Shown: in pieces, positions 19,595 through 27,385 of the stretch | How positions within the stretch are numbered: position 1 is the stretch's first letter | How the letters are laid out: the number at the start of each line of letters is the position of its first letter | Source: Sulfitobacter sp. | GTDB lineage: Bacteria; Pseudomonadota; Alphaproteobacteria; Rhodobacterales; Rhodobacteraceae | NCBI GenBank assembly: GCA_017854855.1 | Contig: JAFMGZ010000035.1 | Location: 1-36,867 of the forward strand | Direction of reading: 5' to 3' | Length of the DNA: 36,867 bases | Translations under genes and position numbers: made by a program | Notes under the pieces: model-generated | The model's database searches: none | Seen by the model: only the letters and a program-made list of their open reading frames with translations | What the model was told of the DNA's origin: nothing

Positions 19595-19748
19595 GATTGT
19601 GATCATCTCAGGGCCTTTTCGCGTTTCTTAAGGGCCAAAATGCGGCATGGGGCATTTAGCGCAAATTGGATCGAACGGCACCGCCGATGCCCCGACAATG
19701 GTGCTGGCAGGGCACGGTGGTGCAGAGGCCAGCCAATCGCGGCGGTCC

Positions 19749-20243
19749 TCAGGGTGCCGTGATCGCAATGCGCAGATGCAGGTGATTTTCCTGTCCAATC
19801 CTGCGGTATTTCAGATCCTTCGCCAAATCCTTGATCAGAAACCAGCCAAAGCCGCCTTCGGGCAGATCGCACAGCCCGACATTCAGCGATTGGGACATCC
19901 CCAATGGCAACTGCCCCCCCGGCATCGGTGATCCCTCATCCTGTATGTGCAGATGCAGACCATCGTCGCGGCCGGTGCATTTGATGACAATCGGTCCGGC
20001 AGCCCCCCCTTCGGGATAGGCATGTTCCATGATGTTGTTGATGACTTCGGCAAGCACCAATTGCACCGTGCTGCTCTCTTCAATCTCCAGCTCCAGCGGG
20101 GACAATTCCGACATGAAGGCCTCCAAGGCCTGCCGAACGCCCATGGCACCGCTCTGAATGGTCAGTTCGAACTTGGGCAGCCTGCCTTGCTGTGACGCGG
20201 ACTTGCTGAACATGCCAGCCCCCGGCTCATGACCATTCAGCAT
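19749..20243 (-). CDS. RsbW-like anti-sigma/ATP-binding kinase
   Basis: A 164-residue GHKL-fold protein of the RsbW/SpoIIAB type (HATPase_c_2), which phosphorylates a STAS partner or binds a sigma factor or effector. The N-box is EVINNIMEHAY (N70), the G1 box is QDEGSPMP (D102), and GGFGWFLIKDL is the G2 segment. The start at 20243 is supported by GAGGAGG six bases upstream; a longer reading frame begins at 20258. It overlaps the end of the STAS gene by 17 bases, so the two are translationally linked and form a partner-switching pair. No sigma factor or PP2C phosphatase lies nearby, so the output is unknown. Confidence 0.88.
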   Translation of the reverse strand: MLNGHEPGAGMFSKSASQQGRLPKFELTIQSGAMGVRQALEAFMSELSPLELEIEESSTVQLVLAEVINNIMEHAYPEGGAAGPIVIKCTGRDDGLHLHIQDEGSPMPGGQLPLGMSQSLNVGLCDLPEGGFGWFLIKDLAKDLKYRRIGQENHLHLRIAITAP

Positions 20244-20565
20244 CAAGAGCCTCCTCAATCGTCATGAAAATGCGAAAGACAGTATCCATCCGCGTCAGCC
20301 TGAACACTTTTTCCACAGCCGGTGTGAGACCTGCAAGGGTCAACCGGTGATCTGGGGACAGGGTCTTCATGATCGCCACGATGGCCCCAAGGCCGCTGGA
20401 ATCGATAAACACAACCTCGGACAGGTCCAGCACCACCTCCCGCGGTGCATTCTGTGTCAGGTTGCGCATGGTCTCCTTGAACAAAACGGCTGCAGGTGCG
20501 TCAATTCGCTTATCCAGCACACTGATAATGCGGATATTCCCTTCTGTTTTGGCCAGCATTTCCAT
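20227..20565 (-). CDS. STAS-domain anti-anti-sigma factor (RsbV-like)
   Basis: A 112-residue single STAS domain. The phosphorylatable serine lies in the classic VVFIDSSGLGAIV loop (S56, first Ser of DSSG), preceded by the VVLDLSEV strand. In partner-switching systems the unphosphorylated form sequesters its kinase and frees the target. GGAG lies seven bases before the ATG at 20565. The RsbW-like kinase gene overlaps its 3' end. It diverges from the thiolase gene across 86 bases that hold a palindrome. Confidence 0.9.
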   Translation of the reverse strand: MEMLAKTEGNIRIISVLDKRIDAPAAVLFKETMRNLTQNAPREVVLDLSEVVFIDSSGLGAIVAIMKTLSPDHRLTLAGLTPAVEKVFRLTRMDTVFRIFMTIEEALDAEWS

Positions 20566-20610
20566 AAATAGACTCCGCGCCTCTTGGTTTGCGGCGGTTT
20601 TACCTTCAAA

Positions 20611-20630
20611 TACTTACCAGAAGATAAGTA
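20611..20630. promoter_or_regulatory. Inverted repeat between STAS and thiolase genes
   Basis: TACTTA (20611-20616) and TAAGTA (20625-20630) are perfect inverted copies eight bases apart, centred in the divergent promoter region and 22 bases before the thiolase ATG. This is the spacing of a dimeric repressor site. No regulator is assigned. Confidence 0.4.
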
Positions 20631-20651
20631 ACCCCTTTTAAGGAGACAATG

Positions 20652-21824
20652 ATGCGGAACGTAGTGATCGCAGGGGCAGCACGGACCCCGATGGGCGGCT
20701 TTCAGGGCGCATTCGCGGGGCTGACGGCATCGGCTCTTGGCGGCTATGCCATCAAGGCAGCTCTCGAAAATGCAGGCCCCGCTGTCGTCCAGGAGGTCCT
20801 GATGGGCTGCGTCCTGCCCGCAGGCCAGGGTCAGGCCCCCGCGCGCCAGGCAGGCTTTGCCGCCGGTCTGGGCGAAGAGGTGCCCGCAACCACCCTGAAC
20901 AAGATGTGCGGATCCGGCATGAAGGCCGCGATGATCGGCTTTGACCAGATCGCGCTGGGCCATACGGATGTCATGGTCGCCGGTGGCATGGAAAGCATGA
21001 CCAACGCCCCCTATGTCCTGCCAAAGATGCGCAGCGGCGCGCGGCTGGGCCATGCGGCGGTGATCGACCATATGTTTCTTGATGGTCTCGAAGACGCCTA
21101 TGACAAGGGCCGCCTGATGGGCACCTTCGCCGAAGACTGCGCGGAAACCTATCAATTCACCCGCGAAAAACAGGACGCCTATGCGCTGGCCTCCCTGTCC
21201 CGCGCCCTTGAGGCTCAGCAAAGCGGCGCTTTTGCAGATGAAATTGCACCCGTTGAACTCACCTCGCGCACGGGCAGCACCCGTATTGCCGCCGATGAAC
21301 AGCCCGGCAACGCCCGCCCTGACAAGATCCCCCAGCTCAAGCCCGCTTTCCGCGAGGGCGGGACCGTCACCGCCGCCAATTCCTCCTCCATCTCCGACGG
21401 TGCCGCAGCCCTGGTCCTGGCCTCCGAAGAGGCGGCCCAGACCCAGGGCCTTACCATCCGCGCCCGCATCCTGGGCCACGCGAGCCATGCCCAGGCCCCC
21501 GGCCTGTTCACCACCGCGCCTGTGCCCGCCGCCCAAAAGCTGCTCGCACGGATCGGCTGGGCAAAAGAAGACGTCGATCTGTGGGAGGTAAACGAAGCCT
21601 TTGCCGTGGTGCCCATGGCCTTCATGCATGAAATGGGCCTCGACCACTCAATCGTGAACGTCAACGGCGGGGCCTGTGCGCTGGGCCACCCGATCGGCGC
21701 CTCCGGCGCACGGATCATGGTCACGCTGCTGAACGCGCTGGAAAAGCGTGGCCTCAAACGCGGCGTTGCAGCCATCTGCATCGGCGGCGGCGAAGGCACC
21801 GCGATCGCGATTGAACGCGTCTGA
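20652..21824 (+). CDS. Acetyl-CoA C-acetyltransferase (thiolase)
   Basis: A 390-residue biosynthetic-type thiolase that condenses two acetyl-CoA to acetoacetyl-CoA, or the reverse. The catalytic residues are all present: acyl-carrying Cys86 in NKMCGSGMKA, NEAF, His346 in GGACALGHPIGASGAR and Cys376 in CIGGGEG. Two adjacent ATGs occur at 20649 and 20652; AGGAG is three bases from the first and six from the second, so I use the second. No phaB or hydroxyacyl-CoA dehydrogenase is adjacent, so the pathway (polyhydroxybutyrate, ketone or leucine degradation) is open. Confidence 0.95.
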   Translation: MRNVVIAGAARTPMGGFQGAFAGLTASALGGYAIKAALENAGPAVVQEVLMGCVLPAGQGQAPARQAGFAAGLGEEVPATTLNKMCGSGMKAAMIGFDQIALGHTDVMVAGGMESMTNAPYVLPKMRSGARLGHAAVIDHMFLDGLEDAYDKGRLMGTFAEDCAETYQFTREKQDAYALASLSRALEAQQSGAFADEIAPVELTSRTGSTRIAADEQPGNARPDKIPQLKPAFREGGTVTAANSSSISDGAAALVLASEEAAQTQGLTIRARILGHASHAQAPGLFTTAPVPAAQKLLARIGWAKEDVDLWEVNEAFAVVPMAFMHEMGLDHSIVNVNGGACALGHPIGASGARIMVTLLNALEKRGLKRGVAAICIGGGEGTAIAIERV

Positions 21825-21855
21825 TCCTCTTTTTGGCCCCAAATCCCTTCGGGGG

Positions 21856-21875
21856 GCTTGGGGCCTGCCCCAAGC
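21856..21875. repeat. GC-rich palindrome after the thiolase gene
   Basis: GCTTGGGG (21856-21863) and CCCCAAGC (21868-21875) pair perfectly around CCTG, 32 bases after the thiolase stop. There is no T tract. It could stabilise the 3' end or be a dispersed REP-type element; similar GC-rich palindromes are common in Roseobacter intergenic DNA. Confidence 0.55.
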
Positions 21876-21914
21876 GGGGGCAGACAGCCCCCTCCACCCT
21901 CACGGCGAGACACC

Positions 21915-22373
21915 ATGCAAGCTGATTACACGACACTTTCCAAGACCATCGCCGCCCTGACCGAGGGCGAGGATGACCCCGTGGCCCTGATGGCAACCGT
22001 CACCTGCGAGGTGCATCACGCCGATGATCGCTTTGACTGGACCGGCTTTTACCGGGTCGTGGCCCCCGACCTGCTCAAGATTGGCCCGTATCAGGGCGGG
22101 CACGGCTGTCTCGTGATCCCCTTTTCGCGCGGTGTCTGTGGTGCCGCCGCCCGCACGCGGCAGGTGCAGCTTGTTGCCGATGTGGACGCTTTCCCCGGCC
22201 ATATCGCCTGCGCCTCTTCAACGCGCTCGGAACTGGTGCTGCCGGTCTTTGACGGACAGGGCCAGGTGATCGGCGTTTTCGACATCGACAGCAACCAGCC
22301 GGATGCCTTTACCCAAACGGATGCCGATGCCCTGAGCGAGATTCTCAAAAATACGTTTCAGCTCGTGAAATAA
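21915..22373 (+). CDS. Free methionine-(R)-sulfoxide reductase (GAF domain)
   Basis: A 152-residue GAF-domain protein of the fRMsr (YebR/MsrC) type, which reduces free L-methionine-(R)-sulfoxide. The three catalytic and resolving cysteines are present at C65, C75 and C99 with the 10- and 24-residue spacing of the E. coli enzyme (84, 94, 118); C75 lies in GVCGAA and C99 in FPGHIACASS. The frame is open upstream to 21858, but that stretch lies within the palindrome; ATG 21915 gives the normal length. It is one gene upstream of the XRE regulator, and its stop codon overlaps a possible operator half-site. Confidence 0.93.
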   Translation: MQADYTTLSKTIAALTEGEDDPVALMATVTCEVHHADDRFDWTGFYRVVAPDLLKIGPYQGGHGCLVIPFSRGVCGAAARTRQVQLVADVDAFPGHIACASSTRSELVLPVFDGQGQVIGVFDIDSNQPDAFTQTDADALSEILKNTFQLVK

Positions 22374-22429
22374 GTCTGGATTTTTTCACCAATCCGCAGC
22401 AACGTGAAATTCAACGCCCTAATTTCACG
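22364..22429. promoter_or_regulatory. Candidate operator of the XRE-cupin regulator
   Basis: CGTGAAATT at 22403-22411 is perfectly inverted as AATTTCACG at 22421-22429, with nine bases between, ending nine bases before the regulator ATG. A third half-site, CGTGAAAT, lies at 22364-22371, 39 bases upstream in the same orientation and overlapping the fRMsr stop codon. The position suits autorepression by the regulator. Confidence 0.6.
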
Positions 22430-22437
22430 AGAATCTC

Positions 22438-23010
22438 ATGCAGCACAGCACGCCCAACGCGCCCGATACGCTTGGTGCGGACGTGCGGGCCTTGCGCAAA
22501 AGTCGCGGTCTGACGCTGGCCTGCATGGCCGACCGGCTTGGCCGCTCCGTAGGCTGGCTCAGCCAGGTGGAGCGCGACATCTCCGAACCCTCGATCTCCG
22601 ACCTGCGCGAGATCGCAGCGCTGCTTGATGTTTCGATCTCCATGCTGTTCCGTCACGAGGCCGCCCCCGCCCATGAGGCAGGCTATGTCGTGCGCCGCGA
22701 CGCGCGCCGCTCCATCGGCAGCCATACGGCAGGATTGGTCGAAGAACTGCTGTCACCGGATCTGACCGATGATTTCGAAATGGTTCAATCCACATTCCAG
22801 CCGCACAGCAAGATCACCAAACCCGTCAGCCGCCCCACCCAGGAGGTCGGCTTTGTCCTCTCCGGTCAGCTCGAGATCGAGATCAAGGGCACCACGCATC
22901 TGATCAACCCCGGCGACAGTTTTCGCATACGCGGTGAACCCTTTCGATGGGCCAACCCCTTTGACACCCCTGCGGTGGCCATCTGGGTCATTGCTCCGCC
23001 GGTGTATTGA
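22438..23010 (+). CDS. XRE-family regulator with cupin sensor domain
   Basis: A 190-residue transcription factor with an N-terminal helix-turn-helix of the XRE/HTH_3 type (about 12-67, with LTLACMADRLGRSVGWLSQVER) and a C-terminal cupin (about 100-187, with VGFVLSGQLEIEIKGTTHLINPGDSF). XRE-cupin regulators such as PuuR sense small metabolites and usually repress neighbouring catabolic or transport genes. It opens a run of six same-strand genes with tiny gaps (next ATG three bases after its stop), and a palindromic site lies just in front of it. Ligand is unknown; a methylated amine or betaine derivative would fit the downstream genes. Confidence 0.9.
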   Translation: MQHSTPNAPDTLGADVRALRKSRGLTLACMADRLGRSVGWLSQVERDISEPSISDLREIAALLDVSISMLFRHEAAPAHEAGYVVRRDARRSIGSHTAGLVEELLSPDLTDDFEMVQSTFQPHSKITKPVSRPTQEVGFVLSGQLEIEIKGTTHLINPGDSFRIRGEPFRWANPFDTPAVAIWVIAPPVY

Positions 23011-23013
23011 CCG

Positions 23014-23634
23014 ATGAGTTTCGAGGCCTGGATTATATTCGCGCTGTTCTGGGTGGTCTTTGTCACCACACCGGGGCCCAACGCCGTCAATTGCATCACC
23101 AACGGCATGACCATCGGCTTTCGCCGGTCGCTGGTCGGGGTCATGGGCATCCTTACCCAGGCCACGCTTTTCTTGTTGCTCTCTGCTTTCGGCATCACGG
23201 CCCTGATCGCGGCATCTGAGGCCGCCTTTACCGTGGCAAAGCTGATTGGTGCGGGCTTTCTGATCTATCTGGGCATCCGGGGATGGATCATGGCCAAGAC
23301 CCCCGTCCAGCTGGACGCGCGCCCTGCCAGATCCATCTATCTGCGCGCCTTTGCCATCGCCACGATCAACCCCAAAAGCGTCGCAGGCTATCTGGCCGCC
23401 TTTTCGCAATTCGTGCAGCCCGATGTGCCGATCTGGGACCAGATGATCGTGATCATGCCCACCGCGCTGACCCTCACGGCGCTCAGCTATATCAGCTTCA
23501 CGGCGCTGGGCGCTGGCATTGGCCGTGCGGCCCTTGGTGCTGTGTTCAACGTCTGGGTGCGCCGCGTCATGGCGGGCTGTTTCATCATCTACGGGGTGCT
23601 GTTGGGCAGCACCTCGGTACCGGGAAGGGTCTGA
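23014..23634 (+). CDS. LysE/RhtB-family exporter
   Basis: A 206-residue membrane protein with about six hydrophobic segments. The LysE-family signature is clear: FVTTPGPNAVNCITNGMTIGFRRSL near the N terminus, and FAIATINPKSVAGYLAAF in the middle. These proteins export amino acids or related compounds from the cytoplasm. It is packed between the XRE regulator and the GFA-family gene (gaps of three and one bases), so it belongs to the same operon. The substrate is not readable; methionine or a methylated glycine made by the pathway would be plausible. Confidence 0.9.
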   Translation: MSFEAWIIFALFWVVFVTTPGPNAVNCITNGMTIGFRRSLVGVMGILTQATLFLLLSAFGITALIAASEAAFTVAKLIGAGFLIYLGIRGWIMAKTPVQLDARPARSIYLRAFAIATINPKSVAGYLAAFSQFVQPDVPIWDQMIVIMPTALTLTALSYISFTALGAGIGRAALGAVFNVWVRRVMAGCFIIYGVLLGSTSVPGRV

Positions 23635-23635
23635 C

Positions 23636-24019
23636 ATGAAAACCGGAAGCTGTCTGTGTGGCGGCGTCGCATTTGAACTGTCAGGGGCGTTGCGCGACTC
23701 TGTCGCCTGCCATTGCCAGCAATGCCGCAAGACCAGCGGCCATTACGTATCCGCAACACAGGTCGGACCAGATCAACTGACCATCACCCGAGGCGACACC
23801 CTGCAATGGTATCGGTCATCGCCCGCCGCCGAACGCGGTTTTTGCAATCATTGTGGATCATCGCTGTTCTGGCGTCATGACGATGACAAGGGGGCGACCT
23901 CTGTAATGTCCGGCACTTTGGACGGGGCTACGGGCATCAAAACCGCCAAACATATCTTTACCGCCGATAAGGGCGATTACTACGACATCGCAGATTTCCT
24001 GCCCCAAGAGGAGCACTAG
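23636..24019 (+). CDS. GFA-family zinc protein
   Basis: A 127-residue protein of the GFA (glutathione-dependent formaldehyde-activating enzyme-like) family. All seven zinc cysteines are present: CLC (C6, C8), CHCQQC (C25, C27, C30) and CNHC (C70, C73). The named prototype combines formaldehyde with glutathione, but activity is doubted for most homologues, so the role is unproven. An open frame extends upstream to 23519 inside the LysE gene; ATG 23636, one base after the LysE stop, gives the family's start. Its place before demethylating flavoenzymes that can release formaldehyde makes a one-carbon role attractive. Confidence 0.9.
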   Translation: MKTGSCLCGGVAFELSGALRDSVACHCQQCRKTSGHYVSATQVGPDQLTITRGDTLQWYRSSPAAERGFCNHCGSSLFWRHDDDKGATSVMSGTLDGATGIKTAKHIFTADKGDYYDIADFLPQEEH

Positions 24020-24021
24020 AC

Positions 24022-26469
24022 ATGAGCACTTTCCCAACAACCGCCCGCGTGGTCATCATCGGCGGCGGCGTTGTCGGCACCTCCGCGATCTATCATCTGG
24101 CCAAGGCGGGGTGGTCGGACTGCGTCTTGCTGGAAAAGAACGAACTGACCGCGGGCTCCACATGGCACGCTGCTGGCAATGTGCCCAATTTCGCCGGCTC
24201 ATGGGCGGTGATGAACATGCAGCGCTATGCGGCCTCCATGTACCGGACCCTGGCCGAGGACGTCGATTATCCGATGAACTATCACGTCACGGGCTCTGTC
24301 CGTCTGGGCCATTCGCGTGAACGGATGCAGGAGTTCGAACGCGTCGCCTCCATGGGCCATTATCAAGGGCTGGAGATGAAAATCTGCACCCCTGCCGAGC
24401 TCAAGGAGATGCACCCCTTCATGGAGACCCATGACCTGGAAGGGGGGCTTTATGACCCGCTGGATGGTGACATTGACCCCGCGCAGCTGACCCAGGCCAT
24501 GGCCAAGGGCGCGCGCGACCATGGGGCCCATATCGAACGGTTTTGCCCGGCCATTGGCATTGACCGCGACGGCGACGAATGGATCGTCAAAACGCCCAAG
24601 GGCGAGATCCGCTGCGAATTCGTCGTCAATTGCGCAGGCTATTACGCACAGCGCGTGGGCGAGATGTTTAAACCCTTTGGCGGGCGCACCGTGCCCATGG
24701 TCACCATGTCCCACCAGTATTTCCTGACCGAGCCGATTCCCGAGCTGGAAGCCTGGACCAAGGAAAAGGGCCACAAGGTCCCGCTGCTGCGCGACGTGGA
24801 CAGCTCATATTATCTGCGTCAGGATAAAAACGGCCTGAACCTCGGCCCTTATGAGCGCAACTGCAAGGCCCATTGGGTCACCCCCGAAGACCCGATGCCG
24901 GATGATTTTTCGTTCCAGCTGTACCCCGATGATCTGGAGCGGCTGGAATGGTACATCGAAGACGCCATGGCCCGTGTGCCGATCCTGGGCACTGCCGGTG
25001 TGGGCCGCAACATCAACGGTCCGATCCCCTACGCCCCTGATGGCCTGCCGATGGTCGGCCCCATGCCGGGGGTCAAGAACGCCTTTGAGGGGCATAGCTT
25101 TACCTTTGGCATCGCCCAGGGCGGCGGTGCAGGCAAGGTCCTGTCTGAATGGATCATGCATGGCGAGACCGAGATGGACATGTGGGCCGTCGATCCGCGC
25201 CGCTATACCGATTACACCGACCACGACCACTGCCTTGCCAAGGCGATGGAGACCTATGGCCACGAATACGCCATGCATTTCCCCCGCCACGCCTGGCCTG
25301 CCGGACGTGACAAGAAACTGTCCCCAGTTCATGACCGCATCATCGCCGCTGGCGGCCAGATGGGGGCCTATAACGGCTGGGAACGCGCCAATTGGTTCGC
25401 CCAGCCCGGCGATGACACCTCCGAGGCCTCGACCCAGACCTGGGACCGCGCAGGCCCTTGGGCACCGCGTATCCAGCAAGAGGTCGAAGCCGTTCGCGAT
25501 GGCGTCGGGGTTCTGGACCTGCCGGGCTTCTCTCGCTTTGATCTAAGCGGGGCAGGGGCGGCAGAATGGCTGCGCTGCATGATCACGGGGGCCTTGCCCA
25601 AGGTGGGGCGCATGAACCTGGCCTATTTCGCAGACAGCCGGGGGCGCATCTTGACCGAAATGTCCCTGATGCGCCACGGCGAGGACCAGTTCACCCTGAT
25701 CACGGCCGCCACCGCGCAATGGCATGATTATGAACTGCTGGCCAAAGCCTTGCCGGACGGGTTGACCCTGACGGATCGCACCACAGAATATTCCACGCTG
25801 ATCGTCACAGGCCCCAAATCCCGCGCCCTGTTTGAAACACTGGACACCAAGGCCGATCTTGCCGCCTCATGGCTGTCGATCCAGCCCGCAACCGTCAGCG
25901 GGATTGACTGCGCCCTTGCGCGGGTGTCTTTCGCAGGCGAGCTGGGCTGGGAAATCCACGCCAAGAACGCCGATTTGCCCGCGCTTTATGACGCGGTGAC
26001 GGGTGCGGGGGCAAAACCCTTTGGCATGTATGCGCTCAACTCCATGCGGATGGAAAAGGGCTACCGCGCCTGGAAGGGCGATCTGTCCACCGATTACTCC
26101 CTGCTTGAGGCGGGGCTTGACCGTTTCGTCAAGCTGGACAAACCACAGGATTTCCCAGGCAAGGCGGCGCTGCTGGCGGAAAAACAACAGGGCATCAAGA
26201 AACGCTTTGTCACGATGATTGTAGATGCAGGCGATCAGGACGCGCCCTACATGTCCACGATAATCCACAATGGCGACGTTGTGGGCGAAACAACCTCGGG
26301 GGACTGGGGCTACCGGATTGGCAAATCCATCGCCCTTGGCACCATCCGTGCCGATCTGGCGACACCGGGCACCGAGCTTGAGATCAACATCTTTGGCAAA
26401 CTGTGCCGCGCCACCGTGCAGCCCGATCAGCCGCTCTGGGATCCTGAAAACGAACGGATACGTGCATGA
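24022..26469 (+). CDS. Dimethylglycine/sarcosine dehydrogenase-like flavoprotein 1
   Basis: An 815-residue fusion of a DAO-type FAD oxidoreductase (about 1-370), a short FAO_M bridging domain, and a GcvT-like folate-binding part (about 430-700) with a GcvT C-terminal domain. This is the architecture of dimethylglycine dehydrogenase and sarcosine dehydrogenase, which oxidise N-methyl groups and pass them to tetrahydrofolate. The Rossmann motif is IIGGGVVGTS. His49 in GSTWHAAG matches the His that binds FAD covalently in DMGDH, and FAGELGWEIH is the GcvT signature. Compared with the second copy, the segment after the His differs strongly (NVPNFAGSW), so the substrate may differ. The methyltransferase ATG overlaps its stop. 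Confidence 0.88.
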   Translation: MSTFPTTARVVIIGGGVVGTSAIYHLAKAGWSDCVLLEKNELTAGSTWHAAGNVPNFAGSWAVMNMQRYAASMYRTLAEDVDYPMNYHVTGSVRLGHSRERMQEFERVASMGHYQGLEMKICTPAELKEMHPFMETHDLEGGLYDPLDGDIDPAQLTQAMAKGARDHGAHIERFCPAIGIDRDGDEWIVKTPKGEIRCEFVVNCAGYYAQRVGEMFKPFGGRTVPMVTMSHQYFLTEPIPELEAWTKEKGHKVPLLRDVDSSYYLRQDKNGLNLGPYERNCKAHWVTPEDPMPDDFSFQLYPDDLERLEWYIEDAMARVPILGTAGVGRNINGPIPYAPDGLPMVGPMPGVKNAFEGHSFTFGIAQGGGAGKVLSEWIMHGETEMDMWAVDPRRYTDYTDHDHCLAKAMETYGHEYAMHFPRHAWPAGRDKKLSPVHDRIIAAGGQMGAYNGWERANWFAQPGDDTSEASTQTWDRAGPWAPRIQQEVEAVRDGVGVLDLPGFSRFDLSGAGAAEWLRCMITGALPKVGRMNLAYFADSRGRILTEMSLMRHGEDQFTLITAATAQWHDYELLAKALPDGLTLTDRTTEYSTLIVTGPKSRALFETLDTKADLAASWLSIQPATVSGIDCALARVSFAGELGWEIHAKNADLPALYDAVTGAGAKPFGMYALNSMRMEKGYRAWKGDLSTDYSLLEAGLDRFVKLDKPQDFPGKAALLAEKQQGIKKRFVTMIVDAGDQDAPYMSTIIHNGDVVGETTSGDWGYRIGKSIALGTIRADLATPGTELEINIFGKLCRATVQPDQPLWDPENERIRA

Positions 26470-27347
26470 CACAAGTTACACTTCTCGACGGCGGTATGGG
26501 GCAGGAACTGATCCACCGCGCCGGTGACAAACCCACACCGCTTTGGTCCACCCAAGTCATGGTGGACCTTCCCGGTCTGGTCTCAAAGGTCCATCAGGAC
26601 TTTGCCGCCGCCGGGGCCACGATTGCCACGACGAACACCTACGCAATCCACCACGACCGCCTCAAAGGCACCGAAATGGAGGGCGAATTCGAGGCGCTGC
26701 ACAACCGCGCCCTTGCAGAGGTACGCGACAGCAACGCGGCCCGTGTGGCAGGTGCCATCGGCCCGCTGCGCGCCTCCTACCGCCCTGATCTGCATCCCAA
26801 GCCCGAGGTCGCAACCCCCCTATATGCCGAAGTGGCAAGCCTGCTGGGCCCCCATTGCAACCTGCTGATCTGTGAAACAGTCGCCTCTGTCGAACACGCC
26901 GAAAGCGTGCTCAAGGGGGCGCTGACTGCGGGTCTGCCCGTCTGGCTGGCCTGCACGGTGGATGACAGGGACGGCACCAAACTGCGTTCGGGCGAACCAC
27001 TGGCCGATGTGCTGCCCGTGGCAGCACAGGGTGCCGCCGCCATCCTCGTCAACTGCTCCGCCCCAGAGGCGATCCCGGCCGCACTTGCGGTCTTGTCCTC
27101 CAGCGGTCTGCCCTTTGGTGCCTATGCCAATGCCTTTGAAAAGATCACGGATGATTTTCTCAAGGAAAATCCCACCGTGGATGCCCTGCAGAAACGCCTT
27201 GACCTGACGCCCGAAGCCTATGCCGATCACGCGCTTTCATGGGTCGATCGCGGGGCCACAATCATCGGCGGTTGCTGTGAAGTCAGCCCCGCCCATATCG
27301 CCGAAATCGCCCGTCGCCTGCGCGCCGCAGGTCACACCATCGTTTAG
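26466..27347 (+). CDS. Homocysteine S-methyltransferase family protein
   Basis: A 293-residue zinc-dependent methyltransferase of the MmuM/BHMT family (Pfam S-methyl_trans), which moves a methyl group from betaine, S-methylmethionine or a related donor to homocysteine, giving methionine. The N-terminal barrel strand LLDGGMGQEL and the zinc ligands C197 (NCSAP), C270 and C271 (GGCC) are all present. The ATG overlaps the preceding dehydrogenase stop by four bases. Lying between two dimethylglycine dehydrogenase-like genes, it may well be the betaine-homocysteine step that makes dimethylglycine, though the donor cannot be proven from sequence. Confidence 0.9.
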   Translation: MTQVTLLDGGMGQELIHRAGDKPTPLWSTQVMVDLPGLVSKVHQDFAAAGATIATTNTYAIHHDRLKGTEMEGEFEALHNRALAEVRDSNAARVAGAIGPLRASYRPDLHPKPEVATPLYAEVASLLGPHCNLLICETVASVEHAESVLKGALTAGLPVWLACTVDDRDGTKLRSGEPLADVLPVAAQGAAAILVNCSAPEAIPAALAVLSSSGLPFGAYANAFEKITDDFLKENPTVDALQKRLDLTPEAYADHALSWVDRGATIIGGCCEVSPAHIAEIARRLRAAGHTIV

Positions 27348-27385
27348 CACGCCTCTGGCGAAACATCATCTAAAGGAACACGCCA

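Noticed and set aside
19333..19596. Short open frame (87 codons) in the convergent intergenic region
   Set aside because: It runs through the inverted repeats, has no ribosome-binding site and no recognisable protein pattern; RNA or DNA structure explains the sequence better.
20457..21647. 396-codon open frame on the minus strand inside the thiolase gene
   Set aside because: The plus strand encodes a complete thiolase with all catalytic residues, and the antisense product resembles nothing.
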